A stretch of DNA of 23,331 nt from Burkholderiaceae bacterium (GCA_023253905.1 JALREG010000266.1:1-23331); one strand, 5' to 3'. Counted from the stretch's first letter, positions 13,933 through 21,429 are shown. Program-made: numbers and translations. Notes: generated by a model not told the origin, from the sequence alone.

Positions 13933-14978
13933 CTTTGATGCGTTTCAGCGGTGCCATTCGTGCCGTGACCGTGGTTGCTGCGGGTGCACCTCGAAGCGCT
14001 CTGCTGTGCGCGGGTCTGCTGGTCGCTGCGGTCCTCGGCGGTTACTCCGCGGGCACCCAGGCGCAGGCGCCGGCCGCCGCTGCGGGCGAGTTTCCACAGC
14101 GGGTGATTCGAATCGTGGTGCCCTATCCGCCGGGCGGGGTCACCGATATTGCTGCCCGGCTGGTCGCACCCAAAATGGCCGATCAGTTCGGCCAGGCCGT
14201 GGTCGTGGAAAACATTGCCGCGGCCGGTGGCGTGGTTGCCACGAATGCGCTTGCGAAGACCGCTGCTGATGGCTACACGCTGGGCGTGGTGTTTGACAGC
14301 TTTGCCACCAACCCCTTCCTCTACAAGGGCGTCACGCATGATCCGCTCAAGGACTTTGTGCCGATCTCACTCATGGTGCGGAGTCCGCAGCTGCTGGTGG
14401 TCAATCCTGCCAGCGGCATCAAATCGATGGCCGAGTTTCTCAGAGCGGCCAGGGAGCCTAACCGCGTGATGTTTTCCACGCCTGGGGCGGGCACTTCCAG
14501 CCGATTGTCAGCCGAGCTTCTCAAAGCGTCGGCGGGGCTGGATATCACGCTGATTTCCTATCGGGGCGGCGCGCAGGCGCTCAATGATCTGTTGGGCGGG
14601 CAGGTCACCGGCATGATCGCGTCCATGAGCCTGGTGTTCCCGCATGTGAAGACCGGACGGCTGACTGCGCTTGGGGTTTCATCGCCGCAGCGCACGCCCC
14701 AGGCACCCGAAGTGCCGCCAATCTCCGACAGCATTCCGGGGTTTGAGGCACAGTCCTGGACCGGCATGATCGCGCCCGCCGGTACGCCACCCGCCATCAT
14801 CGAAAAGATTCATGGCGCAGTGGTCAAGGCGCTCGCTGCACCCGATGTCCGCCAGCGCCTGAATGAGCAGGGAGTGGAAGTGGTGGGGAGCAGCGCTCCC
14901 GAATTCGGCGCCTGGCTGCAGAATGAAAGCAGCCGCTGGGGGCGCGTGATTCAGGAGCGGAAGATCACGGTGGACTGA
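13920..14978 (+). CDS. Bug-family periplasmic solute receptor (second copy)
   Basis: A 352-residue tripartite tricarboxylate transporter receptor. The unusually long signal region (about 48 residues) has a basic start, a hydrophobic core (LLCAGLLVAAVLGG) and likely cleavage near GTQAQA. The mature part carries the family signature FPQRVIRIVVPYPPGGVTDIAARL, then KTAADGYTLGV and FSTPGAGTSSRLSAELLK. The ATG at 13920 overlaps the hydrolase gene and follows GCGAGG with about 8-nt spacing. ATG 13938 would shorten the leader but has no SD. It ends the nine-gene plus-strand operon and converges with the Ldh-family gene, overlapping it tail to tail by 14 bp. It shares only family motifs with the first Bug protein, so a different ligand is likely. 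Confidence 0.94.
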   Translation: MRELTLMRFSGAIRAVTVVAAGAPRSALLCAGLLVAAVLGGYSAGTQAQAPAAAAGEFPQRVIRIVVPYPPGGVTDIAARLVAPKMADQFGQAVVVENIAAAGGVVATNALAKTAADGYTLGVVFDSFATNPFLYKGVTHDPLKDFVPISLMVRSPQLLVVNPASGIKSMAEFLRAAREPNRVMFSTPGAGTSSRLSAELLKASAGLDITLISYRGGAQALNDLLGGQVTGMIASMSLVFPHVKTGRLTALGVSSPQRTPQAPEVPPISDSIPGFEAQSWTGMIAPAGTPPAIIEKIHGAVVKALAAPDVRQRLNEQGVEVVGSSAPEFGAWLQNESSRWGRVIQERKITVD

Positions 14979-16011
14979 GCGGGAGCGCGACCCCGGCGGC
15001 GCCCGCCAGCTGGGTCAGTTCCGTCCAGACCTGATCATTGACCTCAACCAGGCCGCGCGCCTGGGTTCGTGCGCGCGCTCGCGCCCGGCGCTCGCCAGGC
15101 AGCAGTACCTCGTCGGCACCCTGCGCCCGGGGCATGGACTTGAGCGTATTGACCAACTCGGAAACATGAGCGGGGTAGCCCGCACTCAGTTCGCCGAACG
15201 CGCTGATCCGGGCGAGCATCAACATGGCGTTCTGACCGTGACGCGGCCGGTCTTTGGCGTGGATGAAGGGCTCGGTGATCGGGTTGCCCGCCACCAGACT
15301 GGTCATCATTTCAAACATCAGGGCGATGCCTGCCCCCTTCGGTCCGGACAAGGGGAGGGGCGTGACCGCCTTGTTCGGATCGGTGGTGGGCGCGCCCTGG
15401 GCGTCGAGCACGGTGTCTGGGGGGAGGGTCTTGCCCAGCCTACGCGCCTGGCGGAGTCTTCCGTTCGATACGTCGGTCGTGGCCATATCGAGAACGACCG
15501 GTTCGCCCTCTGGGCCCGGTGCAGCCATCACCAGCGGGCCGGTGGTGGCGGCCGCACGGCCGGTGCCGTGATAGGCCATGAGCGGCTGACCGGCTGTCCA
15601 GGCAATTGCGATCATGCCCTGACGGACTGCGTCCTCGACATACTGACCCATGGCACCCGAGTGGGTCATCCGGCGGATCCAGATCATCACGGTGGGTGCA
15701 TCGCGTAGCGCCCCGAGGGCGGTGTCGACGGCGAAGCGCATCGCGACTGATCCAGCCGCGCGGTGGGCGTCAATCACCCAGGGCCCGGGCGGCAGGCTGA
15801 TGACCTCGGGTTGCGCTCGCGGGTCGAGGTCGCCATGGGCAATGAAATCGATATAGCGCGGCAGAAATGCGATGCCATGCGAAGCGACACCGCTGCGGTC
15901 AGCCCAGGATAGCGAGTCGGCTACGGTTTGCGCATCGGCAGCCGACATGCCTCGCGAGACGAGCAGCGCCTGCGTGAAAGTGTGCAGGGAATCGGGGCTG
16001 AACTGAGGCAT
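14965..16011 (-). CDS. Divergent Ldh-family (malate/L-lactate dehydrogenase-like) oxidoreductase
   Basis: A 348-residue member of the Ldh_2 family of NAD(P)-dependent oxidoreductases, which act on 2-hydroxy acids or cyclic imino acids. Recognisable family blocks are WADRSGVASHGIAFLPRYI (Ser44, His45), MTHSGAMGQYVEDAVRQGMI, VVLDMATTDVSNGRL and APTTDPNKAVTPLPLSGPKGAGIALMFEMM. Several normally conserved positions differ. The arginine of the SHGxxRLP motif is Phe49, and the TNxxP and LGTNP motifs read TAGQP and TTGPL. Substrate recognition is therefore probably altered. It starts 15 bp after the Rieske beta stop on the same strand, with only a weak GAG-type SD. In context it may dehydrogenate a product of the dioxygenase, which is inference. 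Confidence 0.88.
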   Translation of the reverse strand: MPQFSPDSLHTFTQALLVSRGMSAADAQTVADSLSWADRSGVASHGIAFLPRYIDFIAHGDLDPRAQPEVISLPPGPWVIDAHRAAGSVAMRFAVDTALGALRDAPTVMIWIRRMTHSGAMGQYVEDAVRQGMIAIAWTAGQPLMAYHGTGRAAATTGPLVMAAPGPEGEPVVLDMATTDVSNGRLRQARRLGKTLPPDTVLDAQGAPTTDPNKAVTPLPLSGPKGAGIALMFEMMTSLVAGNPITEPFIHAKDRPRHGQNAMLMLARISAFGELSAGYPAHVSELVNTLKSMPRAQGADEVLLPGERRARARARTQARGLVEVNDQVWTELTQLAGAAGVALPLSPP

Positions 16012-16026
16012 GGAAATCTCGGCGGC

Positions 16027-16509
16027 TCAAATCGGAACGGCGAGCATGGTATCGATTCCGAAGGAGTCGAGCACCACGCTCATTGCGGTGATCCTGAAGG
16101 ATCCGTTGGTGTTCATCAGGTGGCCGTGATAACGCCCGACCAGGTAGAGCGACGACACGCCTTCTTCGTCAGACTGAAACACCGTGATGCCTGCTCTGAC
16201 GATGACCGTTTGGTCGGGAGCGGTTTCTGCGCGCACATTGCTGACCTGCCGAAGAAGTCGCATCTTGCGGTAGGTGAGGGTGCCCTGCACCAGCATCGCG
16301 ACACGATCGCGCAGCATCCCGTGCGAATAGCAGCTCATGATCGGCACTGGGAGCCCCAGGTCAACATTCTCACGCGACAGCACTTCATAGCGGCACGCGC
16401 TCTCGGTAAACAGCTGGGGCCAATCAGCAAACCGTTCCTCATCGAGGAGCGCCGCGTACTCGTACAGGAAAGACTCGACCTGTAGCCTCAGCATGAGGTC
16501 GGAGGTCAT
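16027..16509 (-). CDS. Aromatic-ring-hydroxylating dioxygenase, beta subunit
   Basis: A 160-residue small subunit of a Rieske non-haem iron oxygenase, a structural NTF2-like fold that packs against the catalytic alpha subunit. Family features are the early VESFLYEYAALLDEERFADW, the TYRKMRLLRQVSNVRAE block and the C-terminal LVGRYHGHLMNTNGSFRIT. Its length is normal for the family. The ATG overlaps the alpha-subunit stop by 4 bp, so the two subunits are translationally coupled. It has no catalytic residues of its own. The family includes small subunits of salicylate, anthranilate and benzoate-type oxygenases; the exact substrate class cannot be decided. Confidence 0.92.
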   Translation of the reverse strand: MTSDLMLRLQVESFLYEYAALLDEERFADWPQLFTESACRYEVLSRENVDLGLPVPIMSCYSHGMLRDRVAMLVQGTLTYRKMRLLRQVSNVRAETAPDQTVIVRAGITVFQSDEEGVSSLYLVGRYHGHLMNTNGSFRITAMSVVLDSFGIDTMLAVPI

Positions 16510-17771
16510 TGCGCTTCTTCCATGATGCGGTGATAGAACGACCAGAAGCCGCGAATTGAAATTTCCTGCGACAGATAATCGGTGTCGCGGATGTCGCCAA
16601 CGCCGCCCATCTCCAGCATTTCATGCTGACCGGGGCGTCGGGTGCGGATGCCCTCCTGAACCAGTCGCAGCGCCTCACCATCTTCCAGGGAGATGTAGCC
16701 CGCGGGACCGATGAAGTTGGAGGTGAGCAGCTTGTTCTGCGTCATCTCTGGCGTATCGGATTCGAACCCGAGGTAAGTGATGTGAAGTTCGACCAGATCC
16801 GGCCCCTTGGGCCGCAGGTGCCGGATCGCATAGGTGTTGTCGACCTGCGCCACCACCAACGTCGGAAAGATCGACAGGATGGTGGTCTTGTAGCCGTCCC
16901 CGAGATCAAGCGGCACCTGGGTGAGTGACGGATCGGCCATGCGCATTTCCGGGGCGAACTTGCCGGTACCGGCGTAGGCGTCTGACAGCGTTTTTCTATT
17001 GCTGGCATCTTCCTCTGTGACGATGGAATGGTTCCAGGTGTTCTTGAGATCAGTGTCCATTTTGATGCCGCCGCGCATAGTGGGCTGCTGCAGCCGGAAC
17101 GACACCTGAAAGAGGTGAAGGAGCGACCCGTGATACGGATCGCGGACGTTTTCGTTGTAGAGCTTCCAGTTGCCGGGAATGCGTTGCCTGAGATAGCCCA
17201 ATACCTTGGGCTTGCGCTGCACGAGGAGTCGCTGGATCTGCTCGACCGCATGCGGTCCGAGATAGTCCTCGATCGGCGGGGTGTCGTTCGACAGGGTGCC
17301 AAACACCAGTCCGCCGAAGGTGGTCACGCGCAGGCGATTCAGGCCGTGGTTGCGCTTGTCAAAGTCAGGGGGCATGCCGCCCTTGCCGTTGACCCCCTTT
17401 TCCATCGGTACACCGAGCAGATCGCCGGTAAGTGAATAGGACCAGAGGTGATAGGCGCAGGTGTGACGGCGCGTGTTGCCCCGCAGCTTGCTGGTGAGCT
17501 GCGCGCCGCGATGCGCGCAGCTGTTTTCGAAGGCGTGGATCGAGCCGTCGTCGGCCCGAGACACCAGAACGCTCAGGTCGCCGACCCAGGTGCGAACAAA
17601 GTCGCCCGCGTTCGGCAGTTCGATCTCGAGACAGAGATAGTTCCAGACGGGTCCGCGGAAGATGCGCGACTGCTCGCGGGCGTATTGCGAGGCGCTGGTG
17701 AAGACATCGAAGGGCACGCGCGAGAAATCGTCGGCGGGCCAGGGGAGAACTGGAGGATCCGCGGGGGGCAT
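16506..17771 (-). CDS. Aromatic-ring-hydroxylating dioxygenase, Rieske alpha subunit
   Basis: A 421-residue catalytic subunit that uses O2 and electrons from a reductase system to hydroxylate an aromatic ring. The Rieske [2Fe-2S] site is Cys85-x-His87 and Cys105-x2-His108 (CAHRGA and CAYHLW). The mononuclear iron ligands are His214, His219 and Asp364 (DPYHGSLLH, LEDGEALRL), with the bridging Asp211. The N-terminal block NYLCLEIELPNAGDF followed by a CAHRGA motif resembles the salicylate-5-hydroxylase/anthranilate-dioxygenase (NagG/AndAc) branch, judged from memory. ATG 17771 is preceded by AGGAAGG at 11-nt spacing. Only 26 bp separate it from the zur stop on the same strand. No ferredoxin or ferredoxin reductase gene is present, so electron partners must be encoded elsewhere. 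Confidence 0.95.
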   Translation of the reverse strand: MPPADPPVLPWPADDFSRVPFDVFTSASQYAREQSRIFRGPVWNYLCLEIELPNAGDFVRTWVGDLSVLVSRADDGSIHAFENSCAHRGAQLTSKLRGNTRRHTCAYHLWSYSLTGDLLGVPMEKGVNGKGGMPPDFDKRNHGLNRLRVTTFGGLVFGTLSNDTPPIEDYLGPHAVEQIQRLLVQRKPKVLGYLRQRIPGNWKLYNENVRDPYHGSLLHLFQVSFRLQQPTMRGGIKMDTDLKNTWNHSIVTEEDASNRKTLSDAYAGTGKFAPEMRMADPSLTQVPLDLGDGYKTTILSIFPTLVVAQVDNTYAIRHLRPKGPDLVELHITYLGFESDTPEMTQNKLLTSNFIGPAGYISLEDGEALRLVQEGIRTRRPGQHEMLEMGGVGDIRDTDYLSQEISIRGFWSFYHRIMEEAQ

Positions 17772-17797
17772 AACACCAGACGCCTTCCTGGATGCGC

Positions 17798-18394
17798 TTA
17801 CCGGCGAGCGGTGTCTGACGGACCCGCGGGACGCTCACCCGTGGCGGCGCACTCCCGGCAAAGGCCCTTGACCTCCACGCCCTGGGCGGCAAAGCCGAAT
17901 CGCTCGGCGAGCTCGGCGCTGAGCCGGCTTGCCACTTCATGCGCAGCCTGCTCAACGACCTTGTCGCAGCGGGTGCAGACCAGCATCAGCGCATCATGGT
18001 TGTGATCGGGGGAATCGGCTTCGCCGTGGCTGCAGGCGATGAAAACATTCAGGCTGTCGACCCGGTGGACCAGTTGCATCTGCATCAGGAAATCGAGCGC
18101 CCGGTAGACGGTCATGGGGGCAACGCGCCCGTGGGCGTTCCTCATATCGTCGTGAAGATCGTAGGCCTTGGCCGACCCGCCGCGTTCGAGCAACAGTTTC
18201 AACACCTCACGGCGAAGCGGTGTCAGCAGGGTGCCGCGATCGTTACAGAGCTGTTCGGCCTCGGCGAGCCGGGCGGTAAGCAGCGCCCGTTGCGCGCGCG
18301 AAAGCGGTGTCTTAGCAGCGCTCGCAGCGGGCGCTGGGCTGGGGGGCGCTGCAGGCGTGGCGGGGGCGGCGGCGGGTTTGCGGGTTCGGCTCAT
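17798..18394 (-). CDS. zur: Zinc uptake regulator, Fur family
   Basis: A 198-residue Fur-family repressor that, as Zur, binds DNA when zinc-loaded and shuts off zinc uptake. Residues 1-30 are an Ala/Pro-rich low-complexity extension absent from typical Zur. The winged helix covers about 40-115, with the recognition segment VAPMTVYRALDFLM. The structural zinc site is formed by two CxxC pairs (Cys140, Cys143 and Cys179, Cys182). A regulatory site likely uses Cys121, His123 and the HNHD cluster at 131-134. The ATG overlaps the znuB stop by 4 bp, making it the fourth gene of the zinc operon and therefore probably autoregulated through 21358-21391. Zur rather than Fur is inferred from the linkage to znuA and znuB. 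Confidence 0.92.
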   Translation of the reverse strand: MSRTRKPAAAPATPAAPPSPAPAASAAKTPLSRAQRALLTARLAEAEQLCNDRGTLLTPLRREVLKLLLERGGSAKAYDLHDDMRNAHGRVAPMTVYRALDFLMQMQLVHRVDSLNVFIACSHGEADSPDHNHDALMLVCTRCDKVVEQAAHEVASRLSAELAERFGFAAQGVEVKGLCRECAATGERPAGPSDTARR

Positions 18395-19167
18395 CCCCGT
18401 AGTCTAACCGCAGCGAGCGCCCCCGACACGGTCGCCGTTGCGATCAGAGCGAGCACGACGGTGGGCCCGCTCGGATAGTCGACCAGATACGAGACCGTCA
18501 GACCGGTCAGGAGCCCGATCAAACCGATCGCAAAGGCGGCCCAGCGGCCACGCGGAGGGTTGGCCTGTCGTAGGGGGCTTGCGCCAAGCGCTGGAGCGAT
18601 CAGTGCGGCGAAGACCAGATAGAGCCCAAGGACGGGTACCGACAGGCTGACCAGGATCGCGAAAGCCGGATAAAAGAGCGCGTCATGGTCGAACGCTCGC
18701 GGTTTGAGCCCCGTCGCGACCCAAAACAGTGCGCTGCCCACGGCGAGCGGCCACAGCGACTCCGTTCTGACCCAGAGGATGTCGCCCGCGAGCAGGGCGC
18801 GCAGTCTCTGCGCACCATGGGGGTCGGCGCTCACCCAGAGAATGGCGGCCGCGGCGCCCCCGACGTAGACCAGCCCGATCAGCGCCTCACGTTGTTCGGG
18901 CCAACGGCGAGCGAGCGAGGCCACGAGCAACGCGCCGGCGAGAGCGGGCAGGGTCCCCGCCCACCACGAGGGGGGGGTATCGGTTGTCCAGCCGCTGGTT
19001 GCGAGAACGCCGAGCGCGGCGATCTGTGCGATCGCGAGGTCGATGAAAACGATGCCGCGGCGCAGCACCTGCTCGCCCAGCGGGACATGGGTCAAGAGGA
19101 CAAGAATGCCGGCGATGAATGGGGGGGCGAGTACCGCTCCAAGCTCGAGCGCCAAGTCGATCATCAT
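18391..19167 (-). CDS. znuB: Zinc ABC transporter permease
   Basis: A 258-residue, strongly hydrophobic inner-membrane protein of the ABC-3 permease family (ZnuB/MntB/TroC type), with about seven or eight predicted membrane segments. Typical features are GEQVLRRGIVFIDLAIAQIAALG near the N-terminus, which is the cytoplasmic coupling region, and GLYLVFAALIAPAL near the C-terminus. It carries Zn2+ inward from ZnuA, powered by the ATPase ZnuC. The start overlaps the znuA stop by 4 bp (ATGA), and the stop overlaps zur. No ATPase gene lies between or near them, which is unusual for this locus. The specificity for zinc rather than manganese is inferred from the neighbouring zur and the His-rich ZnuA. 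Confidence 0.92.
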   Translation of the reverse strand: MMIDLALELGAVLAPPFIAGILVLLTHVPLGEQVLRRGIVFIDLAIAQIAALGVLATSGWTTDTPPSWWAGTLPALAGALLVASLARRWPEQREALIGLVYVGGAAAAILWVSADPHGAQRLRALLAGDILWVRTESLWPLAVGSALFWVATGLKPRAFDHDALFYPAFAILVSLSVPVLGLYLVFAALIAPALGASPLRQANPPRGRWAAFAIGLIGLLTGLTVSYLVDYPSGPTVVLALIATATVSGALAAVRLRG

Positions 19168-20111
19168 CGGGGACGGCGCTGTTCGCGTGCCAAAAGCAGC
19201 GTGCGGATCAGGTGATCGAACAGTCCCTCGAGCGAGCGTGGTTCGCCTTCGTTGGTGACGGTGGTGGGGAGCGTCAGCAGCGGTACCGAGAGCTTTTCGG
19301 CGAGCCAGCGGCCGGGCTGCGGATCCTGGTAAAGGGTTTGGGCGACCGCCATCGGTGGGTCCTCGCGCGCGCGCTGGAGCAGCCCCTGAAGGTGACTCAC
19401 TGTAGGGGGAACACCCGGTATCGGCTCGAGATCAGCCGATTGATAAAGCTCCAGCCACCGGAACAGGTAGGCGAAGCTTGAATGCTCGGCGATCATCGCC
19501 TCACCAAACAGTGGCCTGGCGGCCTTCTGCCAGGCTTCCATCCGGCCGTTCCATTCAACGAGCCACCGTTCCAGCCGGGTCCGGTATCCCGATGCGCCCG
19601 CGGGATCGATTGCCGCGAGGCGATCGGCAATACGGGCGGCGACCTGCGCGAGCAGTCGGGGGTCGAGCTGAATATGGGGGTTGCCTTCGGCGTGAACATG
19701 GCCTTTGTCACGCGCGGCGTGATGGTGGGCGTCGGGGAGCAGCGGCAGTCCCTCGGTGGCGAGCAGCATGCCGGGGGCACCGGGCATCACGCGTGCGTTG
19801 CCTGCGCGGTTCTGCAGCATTGGAAGCCATCCCGCTTCCAGCCCGGCGCCGGTGCAGATCGCCAGATCGGCGCGCCGGAGCGCGCTGATGAGCGCCGGTC
19901 TCGCCTCAATTTCATGGGGATCCTGGCGGGCATGCGTGGCCGAATAGATCTGGGCCTCGGGTGCGATCACGCGCGCAAGCGCGGCCCACTCGGGTTCGCA
20001 GGTGAAGATGGCAGGCTTCGCAAGTGCCTGCGCTGCGCCGAGCAGGAGGCCCAGCGCCAGTGTCGCAGCGCCGCCAACGCGCCATGAAGGCCGTTTAGTA
20101 GGCGTGCGCAC
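19164..20111 (-). CDS. znuA: Periplasmic zinc-binding protein of ABC transporter
   Basis: A 315-residue cluster-A1 metal receptor. Residues 1-31 are a Sec signal peptide ending AQALA. Likely zinc ligands are His66 (QDPHEIEARP), His146 (NPHIQLDP) and His210 (AEHSSFAYLF), matching the three-histidine core of ZnuA. A short His/Asp-rich loop lies at 127-140 (DAHHHAARDKGHVH), a hallmark of zinc receptors as opposed to manganese ones. The start is GTG at 20111, with GGAG about 6 nt upstream, and it overlaps the end of the outer-membrane protein gene by 17 bp. The protein delivers Zn2+ to ZnuB in the periplasm. Confidence 0.92.
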   Translation of the reverse strand: MRTPTKRPSWRVGGAATLALGLLLGAAQALAKPAIFTCEPEWAALARVIAPEAQIYSATHARQDPHEIEARPALISALRRADLAICTGAGLEAGWLPMLQNRAGNARVMPGAPGMLLATEGLPLLPDAHHHAARDKGHVHAEGNPHIQLDPRLLAQVAARIADRLAAIDPAGASGYRTRLERWLVEWNGRMEAWQKAARPLFGEAMIAEHSSFAYLFRWLELYQSADLEPIPGVPPTVSHLQGLLQRAREDPPMAVAQTLYQDPQPGRWLAEKLSVPLLTLPTTVTNEGEPRSLEGLFDHLIRTLLLAREQRRPR

Positions 20112-21306
20112 CGTGCGCTCCGAAACTCTTTACGAACTGTAGGTGAACGGCATTGGAAGGTTGGATCTCCGAGGCCTCGGCGAATCCACCGCGATCGCGT
20201 TGCGTCGTGTACTGCAGGCGAACAACGGTCATGTGATCGGGCTTCCAGGCGAGAGAAATGCTGCGCTCCCGAAGGCGCGCCGGCTCAAAGCCTTCCTCGT
20301 GTCGGGCAAGGGCGTTCAGCTGATCAAGCCGCACGCCAACCTCCCATTGTGGACGAAACCGATAGACCGCCGACACATACCACGCGCTGTGGCGAAGACG
20401 GCTGTTCTCAGCGTCGCCGATGTCGCCGACACGGGCGAATTCTGCGCTGAGCCGCACTTGGCGAGCGCGTGAATGGCCATCGGGGGCCCATTTCCAGACC
20501 GCCTCGAGGATGTCCATCCGGCGTCCGAAGAACACCGCCCCGTGGCTCGAGACGTGTGCAGTCTCTGTGGCCGCTTCGGCATGAGGTTCGCCCCCGGGTT
20601 CGGCTTCGTGCTCGTGGTGAACCTCGCCTGCCGCGCCCGACGCCCCCGAGCGATGCCTGAGTGTTGAAACGCCCAGCTGCCAGCTCGCCGACGAGCCCAA
20701 GTCGCTGCCCACCCGCGTGCTGAGGGTCCAGGCGCCTGTTGTGGACGACGAGGCGAGGGTGGGCAGGCGCTTGCCCCGCATGACTTCGCCGCCCAGGCGC
20801 CAGTAAAACGGCGCAGGGGCGACCCAGTTGAGCCGCACTCCGTTATCGAAATAGTGGCCGCCCAGGAACGCCCGATGCAGCACCGGCCGCATCACGAAAT
20901 CGTCTGCATGGGGATGCAGTTCGTTGAGGTACCCCAACTGCGACAAAAAGCGACCGGCACGCAGCTGCAGCCCCCCGGGGAGCGAGGGGGCTTCGACATA
21001 GGCCTCCTCGATCTCGGTCTCGATCTTGTGGTGATCGCTGTGCGCCACCGCCGAAAACTTGCCTTTCAGCCAGGGATTGAAGCTTGCGTCAAGGCTCAGG
21101 TCGCTATGCCCCAGGCCCAGGCCTTTGTCCCGATGCGAAAGCGCCTGAGCCTTGGATTGCCAGGAGGGGTTGAGGACCGCGCCGATCTCGATGGCGGGCC
21201 CGCCTGCCGCATGCGCATGAGGCGCTGGGCTGGGTGATTGTTGGCCCCTTGCAGGCAGGTGGACGACGCAGAGTGCAGAAAGGGAAAGGGGTATCAGATA
21301 CTTCAT
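20095..21306 (-). CDS. Putative zinc-regulated outer-membrane beta-barrel protein, His-rich
   Basis: A 403-residue protein with a Sec signal peptide (about 1-21, cleavage near PARGQ) and alternating hydrophobic/polar strands typical of an outer-membrane beta-barrel (for example WEVGVRLDQLNAL, MTVVRLQYTTQRDR, AVHLQFVKSF). It ends in HAY, close to the aromatic C-terminus preferred by the barrel assembly machinery. A His/Glu-rich segment at about 230-262 (VHHEHEAEPGGEPHAEA and HVSSHG) and other histidines (PHAHAAG, HSDHHK, ELHPHADD) suggest metal binding. It has no TonB box or plug domain and is far shorter than the TonB-dependent ZnuD. As the first gene of the zinc operon, under the candidate Zur operator, it may be a zinc-selective porin. 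The function is inferred from context. Confidence 0.82.
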   Translation of the reverse strand: MKYLIPLSLSALCVVHLPARGQQSPSPAPHAHAAGGPAIEIGAVLNPSWQSKAQALSHRDKGLGLGHSDLSLDASFNPWLKGKFSAVAHSDHHKIETEIEEAYVEAPSLPGGLQLRAGRFLSQLGYLNELHPHADDFVMRPVLHRAFLGGHYFDNGVRLNWVAPAPFYWRLGGEVMRGKRLPTLASSSTTGAWTLSTRVGSDLGSSASWQLGVSTLRHRSGASGAAGEVHHEHEAEPGGEPHAEAATETAHVSSHGAVFFGRRMDILEAVWKWAPDGHSRARQVRLSAEFARVGDIGDAENSRLRHSAWYVSAVYRFRPQWEVGVRLDQLNALARHEEGFEPARLRERSISLAWKPDHMTVVRLQYTTQRDRGGFAEASEIQPSNAVHLQFVKSFGAHGAHAY

Positions 21307-21357
21307 TGAAAATGACTCCGGACGAGCAGTCGGTTGAACGATGATCGGTCTAGTGAC

Positions 21358-21391
21358 GTTACACTATCACATTGTGATGAGATAATGTAAC
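21358..21391. promoter_or_regulatory. Candidate Zur operator (inverted repeat) upstream of the zinc operon
   Basis: A 34-bp inverted repeat with 15-bp arms and 2 mismatches: GTTACACTATCACAT on the left, and the right arm reads ATGAGATAATGTAAC. A nested perfect dyad TCACATTGTGA lies at its centre-left (21367-21377). It is AT-rich in a GC-rich genome and sits 52-85 bp before the ATG of the outer-membrane protein gene, in the 123-bp gap where the promoter must be. Fur-family operators are AT-rich dyads of this kind, and zur is in the same operon. I infer that this is the Zur site; the exact promoter elements are not clear. Confidence 0.65.
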
Positions 21392-21429
21392 ACCGATAAA
21401 TCGTCGCCCGTCCGTGAGTCGGGCCGCCG

